Of a stretch of DNA of 10,073 nucleotides, positions 1 through 5,982 are shown one piece after another. A model generated the notes under the pieces. It was not told the origin of the DNA. It saw only the letters and a list, made by a program, of their open reading frames with translations, and ran no database searches. Source of the DNA: Clostridia bacterium (GTDB taxonomy: Bacteria > Bacillota > Clostridia > RGIG8785); assembly GCA_017620795.1 (NCBI GenBank), contig JAGAUM010000002.1, positions 1-10,073 on the forward strand, given 5' to 3'. The first letter of the stretch is position 1. Each line of letters opens with the position of its first letter. Made by a program: the position numbers and the translations under genes.

Positions 1-544
1 CATTATTGACTGCAACGCGCTCTAAATAAGTAGCGCCGTCCACATTGGAAAGCATTTCGCAGACCTTGACGGGGTAGCCGACGTGGGAAACGTCACGGCC
101 ATAGGGCGAAGTCTGGGTAACCTGCTCGGGCAGGGTGGTGGGCGCCATCTGACCGCCGGTCATACCATAAATGGCATTGTTGACGAAGATGACGGTGATG
201 TTTTCGCTTCTTGCGGCGGAGTGAACGGTCTCGGCAGTACCGATAGCAGCCAAGTCACCGTCACCCTGATAGGTAAAGACGATGTTATTTTCAGGGTCTG
301 CACGCTTTACACCGGTAGCAACGGCAGGTGCACGACCGTGAGCCGCCTGAACCATATCACAGTTAAAATAGTTGTAGGCAAAAACGGAGCAACCAACCGG
401 TGCAACACCGATGGTGCGGCCGGTAATGCCCAGCTCATCCATGACCTCAGCGACCAGACGGTGAATGATACCGTGGGTACAGCCGGGGCAGTAGTGCAGG
501 ACAGCGTCGGTTAATGCCTGGGGTTTTTCAAAAACGATACTCAT
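1..544 (-). CDS. vorA: 2-oxoacid:ferredoxin oxidoreductase, TPP-binding beta subunit (VorA/KorB type), partial
   Basis: Catalytic thiamine-pyrophosphate subunit of a multi-subunit 2-oxoacid:ferredoxin oxidoreductase, which interconverts a 2-oxoacid plus CoA with an acyl-CoA, CO2 and reduced ferredoxin in the cytoplasm. Only the first 181 residues are present; the C-terminus lies beyond base 1. Visible marks are a CPGC motif at residues 19-22 followed by THG, the APVGCS segment at 48-53, the [11 protein letters not shown] stretch at 68-78, and the TPP/Mg signature GDGD at 94-97 with VNN at 121-123 followed by YGMTGGQ. The ATG at 544 overlaps the stop of vorB (ATGA, 4 bases shared) and has a GGAGGTGA ribosome-binding site six bases upstream. 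Pairing with a VorB-like alpha subunit and ilvE points to branched-chain 2-oxoacids; 2-oxoglutarate (KorB) is the main alternative. The vorA symbol follows the methanogen naming and is less certain than the family. Confidence 0.9.
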   Translation of the reverse strand, partial: MSIVFEKPQALTDAVLHYCPGCTHGIIHRLVAEVMDELGITGRTIGVAPVGCSVFAYNYFNCDMVQAAHGRAPAVATGVKRADPENNIVFTYQGDGDLAAIGTAETVHSAARSENITVIFVNNAIYGMTGGQMAPTTLPEQVTQTSPYGRDVSHVGYPVKVCEMLSNVDGATYLERVAVNN

Positions 545-1611
545 GCCTGCTCACCTCCCATTTCATTTGCAGAAAGAATCGACTTTACGACTTCCTCGGT
601 GGTCGGAATCATACCACCTACACGGTTGCACAGAAGAACAGGCTTCTTGCAACGGGTAGACAGCTCGATGTCCTCAATCATCTGACCCATAGAAAGCTCA
701 ACCGAGATAAAGGCTTTGACCTGATCGGCAGCCTTGTTAAGAGCTGCTTTCGGGAAGGGCCATAAGGTGATGGGACGAATCATGCCGACCTTAACGCCCT
801 GCTTGCGGGCTTCGTCGATAGCATTCTTGGAAACACGGGCGGCAACACCGAAGGCAACGACGCAGATTTCAGCATCGTCCATGCGATAGGACTCGAACAT
901 GGCTTCGTTTTCTTCAATCTGGCGATAACGCTCGTAACGGTCGAAGTTGAACTGTTCCAGTTCTTCCGGCTTTAAGAAGAGGGAGTTGACGATGTTGGGC
1001 TTACGCTCGCCCTTGGTGCCGGTCAGCGCCCAGGACTTGTCATAGCTGTTGACTTCGCAAGCCTCTAAAGAAACAGGCTCCATCATCTGACCCATGGTAC
1101 CGTCGGACAACAGCATGGCAGGCATGCGATACTTTTCTGCCAAATCAAAACCGCGGAAGGTCAGAGAAACCATTTCCTGTACCGAGTCGGGGGCTAAGAC
1201 GATCATGTGGAAGTCACCATGGCCTGCGCCACGGGTTGCATGGAAGTAGTCGGACTGGGAAGGCTGAATACCACCCAAACCAGGGCCACCGCGCTGAACG
1301 TTGACAATCAGGGCAGGCAGGTCGCAACCTGCTAAGTAGGACAAGCCCTCGCTCTTTAAAGCAATACCGGGGGAAGAGCTGGAGGTCATAACGCGCTTGC
1401 CGGTAGAGGCAACGCCGATGACCATGTTGATAGCGGCAATTTCGCTTTCTGCTTGCAGGAAGCATCCGCCGATTTTAGGCATTCTTTTGGACATATACGC
1501 GGCAACTTCGGTCTGCGGCGTAATCGGATAACCAAAGTAATGACGGCAACCTGCCATGATGGCTGCTTCTGCCAAGGCTTCGTTACCTTTCATTAAAACT
1601 TTTTCGGACAT
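541..1611 (-). CDS. vorB: 2-oxoisovalerate:ferredoxin oxidoreductase alpha subunit VorB
   Basis: Alpha subunit (pyrimidine-binding and transketolase C-terminal-like domains) of a ketoisovalerate-type ferredoxin oxidoreductase, 356 residues, the usual length for VorB. It opens with VLMKGNEA, then GYPITPQTE at 27-35, [11 protein letters not shown] at 53-63, [10 protein letters not shown] at 76-85 and [15 protein letters not shown] at 107-121, all typical of this family. I place the start at the ATG at 1611: a GTG three codons upstream (1620) overlaps the Shine-Dalgarno sequence AAGGAG (1625-1620), which sits eight bases before this ATG, and family members start at about this point. It follows the ferredoxin gene by 12 bases and overlaps the beta gene by 4, so the three are probably co-translated. 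Substrate assignment to Val/Ile/Leu 2-oxoacids rests on family resemblance plus the upstream ilvE; a 2-oxoglutarate enzyme cannot be fully excluded. Confidence 0.9.
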   Translation of the reverse strand: MSEKVLMKGNEALAEAAIMAGCRHYFGYPITPQTEVAAYMSKRMPKIGGCFLQAESEIAAINMVIGVASTGKRVMTSSSSPGIALKSEGLSYLAGCDLPALIVNVQRGGPGLGGIQPSQSDYFHATRGAGHGDFHMIVLAPDSVQEMVSLTFRGFDLAEKYRMPAMLLSDGTMGQMMEPVSLEACEVNSYDKSWALTGTKGERKPNIVNSLFLKPEELEQFNFDRYERYRQIEENEAMFESYRMDDAEICVVAFGVAARVSKNAIDEARKQGVKVGMIRPITLWPFPKAALNKAADQVKAFISVELSMGQMIEDIELSTRCKKPVLLCNRVGGMIPTTEEVVKSILSANEMGGEQA

Positions 1612-1619
1612 CTTTTTCA

Positions 1620-1625
1620 CTCCTT
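1620..1625 (-). promoter_or_regulatory. Shine-Dalgarno site that decides the vorB start
   Basis: AAGGAG lies across the ferredoxin stop codon (TAA, 1626-1624), eight bases before the ATG at 1611. An in-frame GTG at 1620 shares its first base with this site and so cannot be its target. This supports the shorter VorB protein. Confidence 0.75.
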
Positions 1626-1830
1626 ATCTTTCTACAGTAATGACGCAGTCGGGGCACATGGTTGCGCAGAATGCACACCCGATGCATGCGTCGGGATCGG
1701 TTACAGTTGCCGGATGATAGCCCTTTGCATTCAATTCATCGTCCGCCAAGCGGACGATCTTTTTCGGACAAGCCGTAACGCAGAGGCCACAACCCTTACA
1801 AAGGTCGGTCTTAAACGAAACTTTTGCCAT
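1624..1830 (-). CDS. vorC: 2x[4Fe-4S] ferredoxin-type subunit of the 2-oxoacid oxidoreductase
   Basis: Small electron-transfer subunit of 68 residues carrying electrons between the TPP enzyme and soluble ferredoxin. Two complete bacterial-ferredoxin motifs are visible: C11, C14, C17, C21-P and C49, C52, C55, C59-P, enough for two [4Fe-4S] clusters. An extra cysteine, C62, follows the second motif. The spacer between motifs (about 27 residues) is longer than in free clostridial ferredoxins and fits the delta/VorC subunit of these complexes. The start ATG at 1830 has AAGGAGGAA just upstream, inside the last codons of the P-loop gene, whose stop is only two bases away. It sits directly before vorB, as in many clostridial clusters. 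Called VorC in methanogen naming; others call this subunit VorD or KorD, so the symbol is tentative while the type is clear. Confidence 0.9.
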   Translation of the reverse strand: MAKVSFKTDLCKGCGLCVTACPKKIVRLADDELNAKGYHPATVTDPDACIGCAFCATMCPDCVITVER

Positions 1831-1832
1831 TT

Positions 1833-2513
1833 TTATTCCTCCTTATAAGCCCAGGATTGATGCACCGTTAGGGTGATTGGGTCTAAATTTACAATTTGGT
1901 CTTTTAATGCGTCGAACAGCTCGGGCATGACAGTGGTGCGTACAACAGGTAGCCCTGTCAGGCGGGAGAGTTCTTCTGCTTTTTCCACGGTGGACAGAAC
2001 CAGCTCGGGTGTGGTCTGTTCCCCTAAATTGGAGTTGTTGATAATCCCTGTGTAAGGAATCTTGCCTGCCACAAGAATCTCGTTCATTACAGTAACGACC
2101 TCTTGAGCAGTGCGGGTCAAGGGACGGAAGAAGTTGACCACCAAAAAGGAATCGTAATCCCCTTCCTCTAAAATAGCAGGTGCATAACGACCCAGTGCCA
2201 AAGCACCGCGGTCATCACCGCCAATATCCAAAACAGCGTGGATTCTTTTGTCGTCGATTAACGCATATGCTTCGGCAGGGAGTGCAGGAGCGTCCACGTT
2301 CGTGCCTGCATAGGGGGAGGCAATCAGCCGAATACCTTTTTGGGCAAGGGCTGCTTCGCTGTCTTTGGAGCGGAAGTAGGGGTTGACAATGTCCAAATCC
2401 GCCAGAGCAACATTTTCAAACTGCTCTTTTAAGCGGAGAGCATAGTCTAATGCCAGATTGGTTTTGCCGCTTCCGTAGTGTCCCGAAAAGAGGGTGACGC
2501 GGCGAGGGGTCAT
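1833..2513 (-). CDS. P-loop NTPase of unknown function in the VOR operon
   Basis: A 226-residue SIMIBI/ParA-like P-loop protein whose role I do not know. Walker A is GHYGSGKT at 11-18, without the KGG 'deviant lysine' of typical MinD/ParA/NifH proteins. ADLDIVNPYFRS at 38-49 looks like a switch I region, DIGGDD at 96-101 like Walker B/switch II, and INNSNLG at 158-164 occupies the position of a base-specificity loop. There are no cysteines at all, so it does not carry its own Fe-S cluster as Mrp/NBP35 proteins do. I chose the ATG at 2513 because it overlaps the ilvE stop as ATGA; a longer frame back to 2555 would run deep into ilvE. Its tight position before the ferredoxin subunit suggests a job in assembly, maturation or regulation of the oxidoreductase, which is inference only. 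Confidence 0.85.
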   Translation of the reverse strand: MTPRRVTLFSGHYGSGKTNLALDYALRLKEQFENVALADLDIVNPYFRSKDSEAALAQKGIRLIASPYAGTNVDAPALPAEAYALIDDKRIHAVLDIGGDDRGALALGRYAPAILEEGDYDSFLVVNFFRPLTRTAQEVVTVMNEILVAGKIPYTGIINNSNLGEQTTPELVLSTVEKAEELSRLTGLPVVRTTVMPELFDALKDQIVNLDPITLTVHQSWAYKEE

Positions 2514-3574
2514 AAAATCACCGACCAACCGAAGGGATCTTCGGCAGTACCCCACTGGATACCCGTAATGGTGTCATACAGTTTCTGGCTGACTTCGCCG
2601 ATGTTGCCATCACCGATGGTCATGACATCGTCTTTATAGCGGAGCTTACCAACAGGGGAGATAACGGCAGCAGTACCGGTGCCGAATACTTCTTCTAAGG
2701 TACCGTCTTTCTGTGCGGCAATCAGCTCGTCAACAGAAATCTTGCGTTCTTCTACATCATATCCCCAGTGCTTGCAAACCTCAATAACCGAGTTTCTGGT
2801 GATGCCGGGCAGGATGCTACCGCTTAACATGGGAGTGACAATCTTGCCTGCAATCTTAAAGAAGATGTTCATAGCGCCGACTTCTTCGATGTACTTGCGC
2901 TCTACACCGTCTAACCAGAGTACCTGAGAATAACCGTCATCATGCGCTTTTACCTGAGCGGCCAGGCTGGCAGCGTAGTTACCGCCGGTCTTGGCAAAGC
3001 CGATGCCGCCACGGACAGCGCGGACATACTCGTCTTCAATCCAGATGCCGACAGGAACCAAGCCACTTGCGTAGTAAGCACCCGAGGGAGACAGGATGAT
3101 AATAAAGAGATAGGTCTTAGACGGTGCAACACCTAAAAAGTCATCGGTAGCGATGATGAACGGACGGATGTACAAGGAAGTGCCGGGAGTGGAAGGAATC
3201 CAATCCTGATCCACACGAACCAGTTCGGAAACGGCTTCTACGAACATATCCTCAGGCAGTTCGGGGATGCACAAACGTTTGTTGGTTGCATTGGTACGCT
3301 TTGCGTTCATATCGGGGCGGAAGAGGCGAGCACGACCTTCAGCGTCGCGGTAAGCCTTCAAGCCCTCAAACATTTCCTGACCATAGTGGAAGACCATGGA
3401 TGCAGGGGAGAAGGACAGGTCGCCATAGGGTACGATGCGGGGATCGTGCCAGCCCTGACCCTCGGTGTAGTTCATGAGGAACATGTGGTCACTGAAAATT
3501 TTGCCGAACCCCAGAGCCGACTCGTCGGTAGGCTTCTGCTTGGGAGCGGTGGTTTTGGTAATGGAAATATTCAT
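2510..3574 (-). CDS. ilvE: Branched-chain amino acid aminotransferase (class IV PLP enzyme)
   Basis: Transfers the amino group between glutamate and the 2-oxoacids of valine, leucine and isoleucine in the cytoplasm. The 354-residue length matches the longer BCAT type (about 340-365) rather than the roughly 300-residue E. coli type. Visible marks: HYGQEMFEGLKAYR at 63-76, YIRPF at 135-139, the likely PLP lysine K196 in FAKTGGNYAAS, the class IV signature ending EVGAMNIFF at 231-239, and the GTGTAAVISPV phosphate-binding region at 298-308. The ATG at 3574 has AAGGAGGAA seven bases upstream. It is the first gene of the leftward operon, after an Ile-type T-box leader and a second likely promoter. 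Coupling to VOR fits a pathway between branched amino acids and branched acyl-CoAs; the leader argues that the synthetic direction matters. Confidence 0.96.
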   Translation of the reverse strand: MNISITKTTAPKQKPTDESALGFGKIFSDHMFLMNYTEGQGWHDPRIVPYGDLSFSPASMVFHYGQEMFEGLKAYRDAEGRARLFRPDMNAKRTNATNKRLCIPELPEDMFVEAVSELVRVDQDWIPSTPGTSLYIRPFIIATDDFLGVAPSKTYLFIIILSPSGAYYASGLVPVGIWIEDEYVRAVRGGIGFAKTGGNYAASLAAQVKAHDDGYSQVLWLDGVERKYIEEVGAMNIFFKIAGKIVTPMLSGSILPGITRNSVIEVCKHWGYDVEERKISVDELIAAQKDGTLEEVFGTGTAAVISPVGKLRYKDDVMTIGDGNIGEVSQKLYDTITGIQWGTAEDPFGWSVIL

Positions 3575-3625
3575 TGTTCTTCCTCCTTATGTTTAGGGAA
3601 ATCTTCCCCCATTTTGCTATTATCA

Positions 3626-3654
3626 ATTTTATGCTTATTTCAAGCACTTGTCAA
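3626..3654 (-). promoter_or_regulatory. Likely T-box-independent promoter directly upstream of ilvE
   Basis: On the minus strand TTGACA (3654-3649) and TAAAAT (3631-3626) are separated by exactly 17 bases. This lies downstream of the T-box terminator, so transcription from here (expected start near 3619) would give ilvE a short leader that escapes tRNA control. A short inverted repeat, GGGAA/TTCCC (3596-3608), lies just past the expected start. The boxes are near consensus, but no expression evidence is available. Confidence 0.65.
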
Positions 3655-3701
3655 GCGTTTGCACGAAAAAGGCTACCTATTATATATTAGCAACGCAGGA
3701 A

Positions 3702-3741
3702 ATAAAAAACGCTTCCGTCTCCGTAAAAGAGACGAAAGCGT
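3702..3741 (-). terminator. Intrinsic terminator of the Ile T-box leader
   Basis: Read on the minus strand, arms 3741-3729 and 3721-3709 form a 13-bp hairpin (one U-G pair) with a 7-base loop, followed by TTTTTTAT. Its 5' arm can instead pair with the T-box region: CUCUU with AAGAG, and UUUCGU with GCGGAA. That gives the alternative antiterminator expected of this riboswitch class. Confidence 0.88.
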
Positions 3742-3961
3742 ATAAAAACGATTCCGCGGTACCACTCTTCTTCGTCCAAAGGACGCCCTTTCGGTGCCAT
3801 CACACCTGAACTCTGTAACGGGAGTGCCCGTCTGCATCTACGTTATCGTGCAGCCGCTCCGTGGTGATTTTCAACAGGGTTCCCCAATGTCTTGCACCAA
3901 CCGACATCTCTCTTAAGAGGATTGCGCTATTTACTCTTCCACTTCAATGCGTTTCCTGATG
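3702..3961 (-). ncRNA. T-box riboswitch leader of ilvE, specifier AUC (isoleucine)
   Basis: Transcription-attenuating tRNA sensor in the 5' leader of the ilvE operon. Uncharged tRNA is expected to stabilise the antiterminator and let transcription proceed. The T-box core, AAGAGTGGTACCGCGG, lies at 3769-3754 on the minus strand; its UGGU bulge (3764-3761) would pair with an ACCA tRNA end, which fits tRNA-Ile. Upstream are Stem I elements: AGAGUAAAUA, AGAGAG, a GGUUGGUG apical segment, and the GACGGGCACUCCCGUUACAG type Stem III. In the specifier loop the sequence runs GAAA-AUC-ACC before a CGGAG, so the specifier is read as AUC at 3868-3866. The 5' end is inferred from the promoter. The class is secure; the codon reading rests on position relative to the conserved flanks, and matches ilvE downstream. 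Confidence 0.88.
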
Positions 3962-3967
3962 GTTGTG

Positions 3968-3996
3968 ATTATAGCACTGCCTTTTTTCTTTGTCAA
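3968..3996 (-). promoter_or_regulatory. Distal promoter of the ilvE operon (drives the T-box leader)
   Basis: Consensus TTGACA (3996-3991) and TATAAT (3973-3968) with a 17-base spacer on the minus strand, giving an expected start near 3961, right before the T-box leader. It is a perfect match to housekeeping sigma-A boxes. The upstream A/T tracts (4001-4016) may act as an UP element. Confidence 0.88.
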
Positions 3997-4017
3997 CCCT
4001 TTTTTAAAAATTTTTTC

Positions 4018-4035
4018 TGAATAATCGTGAATAAT
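4018..4035 (+). repeat. Short direct repeat between the divergent promoters
   Basis: TGAATAAT occurs twice, at 4018-4025 and 4028-4035, with a 10-base period, in the 44 bases between the two -35 boxes. One helical turn of spacing could suit a regulator touching one face of the DNA, but in such AT-rich DNA this could also be chance. Confidence 0.4.
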
Positions 4036-4040
4036 TATTA

Positions 4041-4069
4041 TTGACAGGCAAAAAAAACTGTGCTAAAAT
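4041..4069 (+). promoter_or_regulatory. Promoter of the symporter transcript (drives the second T-box leader)
   Basis: TTGACA (4041-4046) and TAAAAT (4064-4069) with a 17-base spacer on the plus strand, giving an expected start near 4076. It lies back to back with the ilvE distal promoter, the two -35 boxes being 44 bases apart. Confidence 0.85.
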
Positions 4070-4075
4070 GAACCC

Positions 4076-4327
4076 ATAAAAGTGATGACCGAAGAGAAGT
4101 AGGCTGCTTAAATGCGTTCAAGAGAGCCGTCGGGTGGTGTGAGGCGGTATGCATAAACGGTTGAATACACTTCGCGAGCCGAGCACTAAAAACGCTACGG
4201 GGGTGCCCGTTACAGCACCGGGGTATGTTGGTACTCCACGAGGTTTTTGCTGTGAGGCAAAAACGAATAGAGGTGGTACAACGGGTTTTTGCTCGTCCTC
4301 TTTATTATAAAGGGGACGGGCTTTTTG
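4076..4327 (+). ncRNA. T-box riboswitch leader of the symporter, specifier UAC (tyrosine)
   Basis: Second T-box leader, on the opposite strand to the first. Stem I marks include GAAGAGAAGUAGG (4091-4103), AGAGAGCCG (4121-4129) and GGUGGUGUGAGGC (4133-4145). The specifier loop runs GAA-UAC-ACUUCGCGAG, so the codon is read as UAC (4166-4168), aligned to AUC-ACC in the neighbouring leader. A stem III-like GGGUGCCCGUUACAGCACC follows at 4201-4219. The T-box region at 4270-4285 reads AGAGGUGGUACAACGGG-like, differing from the usual ACCGCGG ending, yet it can still form an antiterminator: GAGG with CCUC (4297-4300), and ACGGGU with GCUCGU. UGGU fits a tRNA with discriminator A, as in tRNA-Tyr. The class is secure; the Tyr reading is good but based on position. 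Confidence 0.86.
4291..4326 (+). terminator. Intrinsic terminator of the Tyr T-box leader
   Basis: Arms 4291-4304 and 4308-4321 form a 14-bp hairpin with several G-U pairs and a 3-base loop, followed by TTTTT. The first arm overlaps the bases needed by the antiterminator, so the two folds exclude one another. The symporter start lies 31 bases downstream. Confidence 0.87.
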
Positions 4328-4356
4328 TTTGTCCCAAATTAGAAAGGGAGTTTTTT

Positions 4357-5895
4357 ATGTTTCTCAAAATCAGCTTGTTGGTCCTGTTTTTTGCCATCAT
4401 GATTGGTGTTGGTGTTTATTGCCGCAAGCACTCCACTGACGTCAAAGGCTTCGTCTTGGGTGGCCGTGCCGTTGGCCCGTGGTTGACGGCCTTTGCCTAT
4501 GGCACCTCCTACTTCTCTGCCGTTATTTTTGTCGGCTATGCAGGTCAGTTCGGCTGGAAGTTTGGCATCGCTTCCACTTGGATTGGAATTGGTAACGCAG
4601 TATTAGGCTCTTTGTTGGCTTGGGTGGTCTTAGGTCGCAGAACCCGTTTAATGTCCCAACACTTGGAAAGCGCTACCATGCCCGAATTCTTCGGCAAGCG
4701 TTTTTCCAGTCCTGCTTTAAAGATTGCCGCATCGGTAATTGTGTTTGTGTTCTTGATTCCGTACACCGCTTCGTTGTATAACGGACTTTCCCGACTCTTT
4801 TCCATGGCATTTCCGCAGATTGACTACTCGGTTTGCGTTATCGTAATGGCTGTTTTGACGGGCGTTTACGTCACTGCAGGCGGCTATATGGCAACGGCAA
4901 TTAACGATTTTATTCAGGGCATCATCATGCTCTTTGGTATCGTTGCGGTCATTGCCGCAGTCCTGTCCCAGAACGGAGGATTTGTAGAAGCGCTAAACGG
5001 TTTGGCTGCCATAGAGTCTGAAGTGCCCGGTGCCTTTAACTCTTTCTTCGGTCCAGACCCCTTAAATCTGCTCTTTGTTGTTATCTTAACCTCTTTGGGT
5101 ACTTGGGGCCTGCCTCAGATGGTTCAGAAATTTTATGCCATTAAGAACGAACAGGACATTCATAAGGGTACCATCATTTCCACGATTTTTGCTTTGGTGG
5201 TTGCCGGCGGATGCTACTTCTTGGGCGGTTTCGGCAGACTGTTCAGCGACAAGCTGACCTTTGCGGAAAACGGCTCTATCGTCGGTGGCTTCGATGCCAT
5301 CATCCCCACCATGCTTTCGGGATTGCCTGACATTTTAATCGCTATCGTAATCATTCTGGTTCTTTCTGCATCCATGTCCACCCTGTCTTCGCTGGTACTG
5401 GCATCCAGCTCCACTCTGACGTTGGACCTGTTAAAAGACCATGTGATTAAAAACATGAGCGAGAAAAAACAAGTCGCTATTATGCGTGTTTTGATTGTTG
5501 TGTTTATTGTCATTTCTGCTATTATTGCCATCTTTAAAGACTATCTGTCTGCCATTGCGGACATGATGGGCATCTCTTGGGGTGCGTTGGCAGGTGCGTT
5601 CTTGGCACCCTTCCTTTACGGCTTGTATTGGAAGCGTACCACCAAGGCTTCAGTCTGGGCAAGCTTCATCTTCGGCGCAGGCATTATGATTTTAAATATG
5701 CTCTTCCGCGGTTCCTTACCTGCTGTTCTGCAGTCGCCCATTAATAGCGGTGTGATTGCCATGTTGGGTGGGTTGGTGATTGTGCCCGTTGTCAGTTGGT
5801 TGACCAAAAAGCCTGATACGGATTTGACCGAAGCGCAATTTTCTTGCTACAACCGTGAGGTAACGGTTGCCGCCAAAGAATCCTTGGGTAAATAA
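4357..5895 (+). CDS. Sodium:solute symporter (SSS/PutP family), likely for an aromatic substrate
   Basis: Membrane transporter of 512 residues, a normal length for the family, with about 13 hydrophobic helices spread over the chain and an outward-type hydrophobic N-terminus (residues 3-21). Family marks include GGRAVGPW at 35-42, GGYMATAINDFIQG at 175-188, and SASMSTLSS at 337-345, in which S341/T342 match the Na+-site Ser/Thr pair known from PutP. The ATG at 4357 is preceded by GAAAGGGAG (4342-4350); the open frame runs further upstream to 4225, but that part is T-box leader RNA. The substrate cannot be read from the protein. The Tyr-type leader and the CoA ligase/IOR genes downstream suggest tyrosine or an aryl acid. 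A terminator follows the gene, so part of its transcripts likely end there. Confidence 0.92.
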   Translation: MFLKISLLVLFFAIMIGVGVYCRKHSTDVKGFVLGGRAVGPWLTAFAYGTSYFSAVIFVGYAGQFGWKFGIASTWIGIGNAVLGSLLAWVVLGRRTRLMSQHLESATMPEFFGKRFSSPALKIAASVIVFVFLIPYTASLYNGLSRLFSMAFPQIDYSVCVIVMAVLTGVYVTAGGYMATAINDFIQGIIMLFGIVAVIAAVLSQNGGFVEALNGLAAIESEVPGAFNSFFGPDPLNLLFVVILTSLGTWGLPQMVQKFYAIKNEQDIHKGTIISTIFALVVAGGCYFLGGFGRLFSDKLTFAENGSIVGGFDAIIPTMLSGLPDILIAIVIILVLSASMSTLSSLVLASSSTLTLDLLKDHVIKNMSEKKQVAIMRVLIVVFIVISAIIAIFKDYLSAIADMMGISWGALAGAFLAPFLYGLYWKRTTKASVWASFIFGAGIMILNMLFRGSLPAVLQSPINSGVIAMLGGLVIVPVVSWLTKKPDTDLTEAQFSCYNREVTVAAKESLGK

Positions 5896-5901
5896 TCTTA
5901 C

Positions 5902-5938
5902 AAAAAAGACTGGCTGTGCCTTTACAGACGGTCTTTTT
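5902..5938 (+). terminator. Intrinsic terminator after the symporter gene
   Basis: Arms 5908-5917 and 5924-5933 pair over 10 positions with one mismatch (G-A) and a T-G pair, with a 6-base loop, an A-run before (5902-5907) and TTTTT after. It begins seven bases past the stop codon. Flanking A and T runs could extend the stem and let it act on the other strand as well. Confidence 0.78.
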
Positions 5939-5950
5939 CTGTGATATAAT
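5921..5950 (+). promoter_or_regulatory. Likely promoter of the CoA ligase-iorAB unit, overlapping the terminator
   Basis: TTTACA (5921-5926) and an extended -10, TGATATAAT (5942-5950), with an 18-base spacer. The -35 box lies in the loop and right arm of the symporter terminator. Expected start is near 5957. This would uncouple the ligase and iorAB from the Tyr T-box at least in part. Confidence 0.62.
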
Positions 5951-5951
5951 A

Positions 5952-5964
5952 GTAATAATATTAC
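5952..5964 (+). repeat. Operator-like inverted repeat at the expected start site
   Basis: GTAATA-A-TATTAC is a perfect 6-bp inverted repeat around one base, starting two bases after the -10 box and spanning the expected transcription start. Its place would suit a repressor site. It is short and AT-rich, so chance is possible. Confidence 0.4.
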
Positions 5965-5982
5965 ATAAGGAGAAACAATCCA

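Noticed and set aside
83..514. A 143-codon open frame on the plus strand opposite the beta subunit gene
   Set aside because: It mirrors a well-conserved coding strand; its protein has no recognisable family and a low-complexity Gly/Thr/Val make-up typical of antisense frames.
541..1611. Reading the alpha/beta pair as pyruvate or 2-oxoglutarate:ferredoxin oxidoreductase
   Set aside because: The alpha subunit opening and [15 protein letters not shown] block resemble VorB most, and ilvE heads the operon; kept only as an alternative because these families intergrade.
2514..2555. Fourteen extra N-terminal codons for the P-loop NTPase
   Set aside because: They lie inside the end of ilvE, while the ATG at 2513 makes a standard ATGA stop-start overlap and places the Walker A motif at a normal distance.
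3386..3745. A 119-codon plus-strand frame running from ilvE antisense into the leader region
   Set aside because: It runs through the ilvE promoter and the T-box terminator, has no ribosome-binding site, and no recognisable family.
4225..4356. An in-frame upstream extension of the symporter by 44 codons from an ATG at 4225
   Set aside because: It overlaps the T-box core and terminator, has charged non-family sequence, and lacks a good ribosome-binding site; the ATG at 4357 has one and starts a normal SSS protein.
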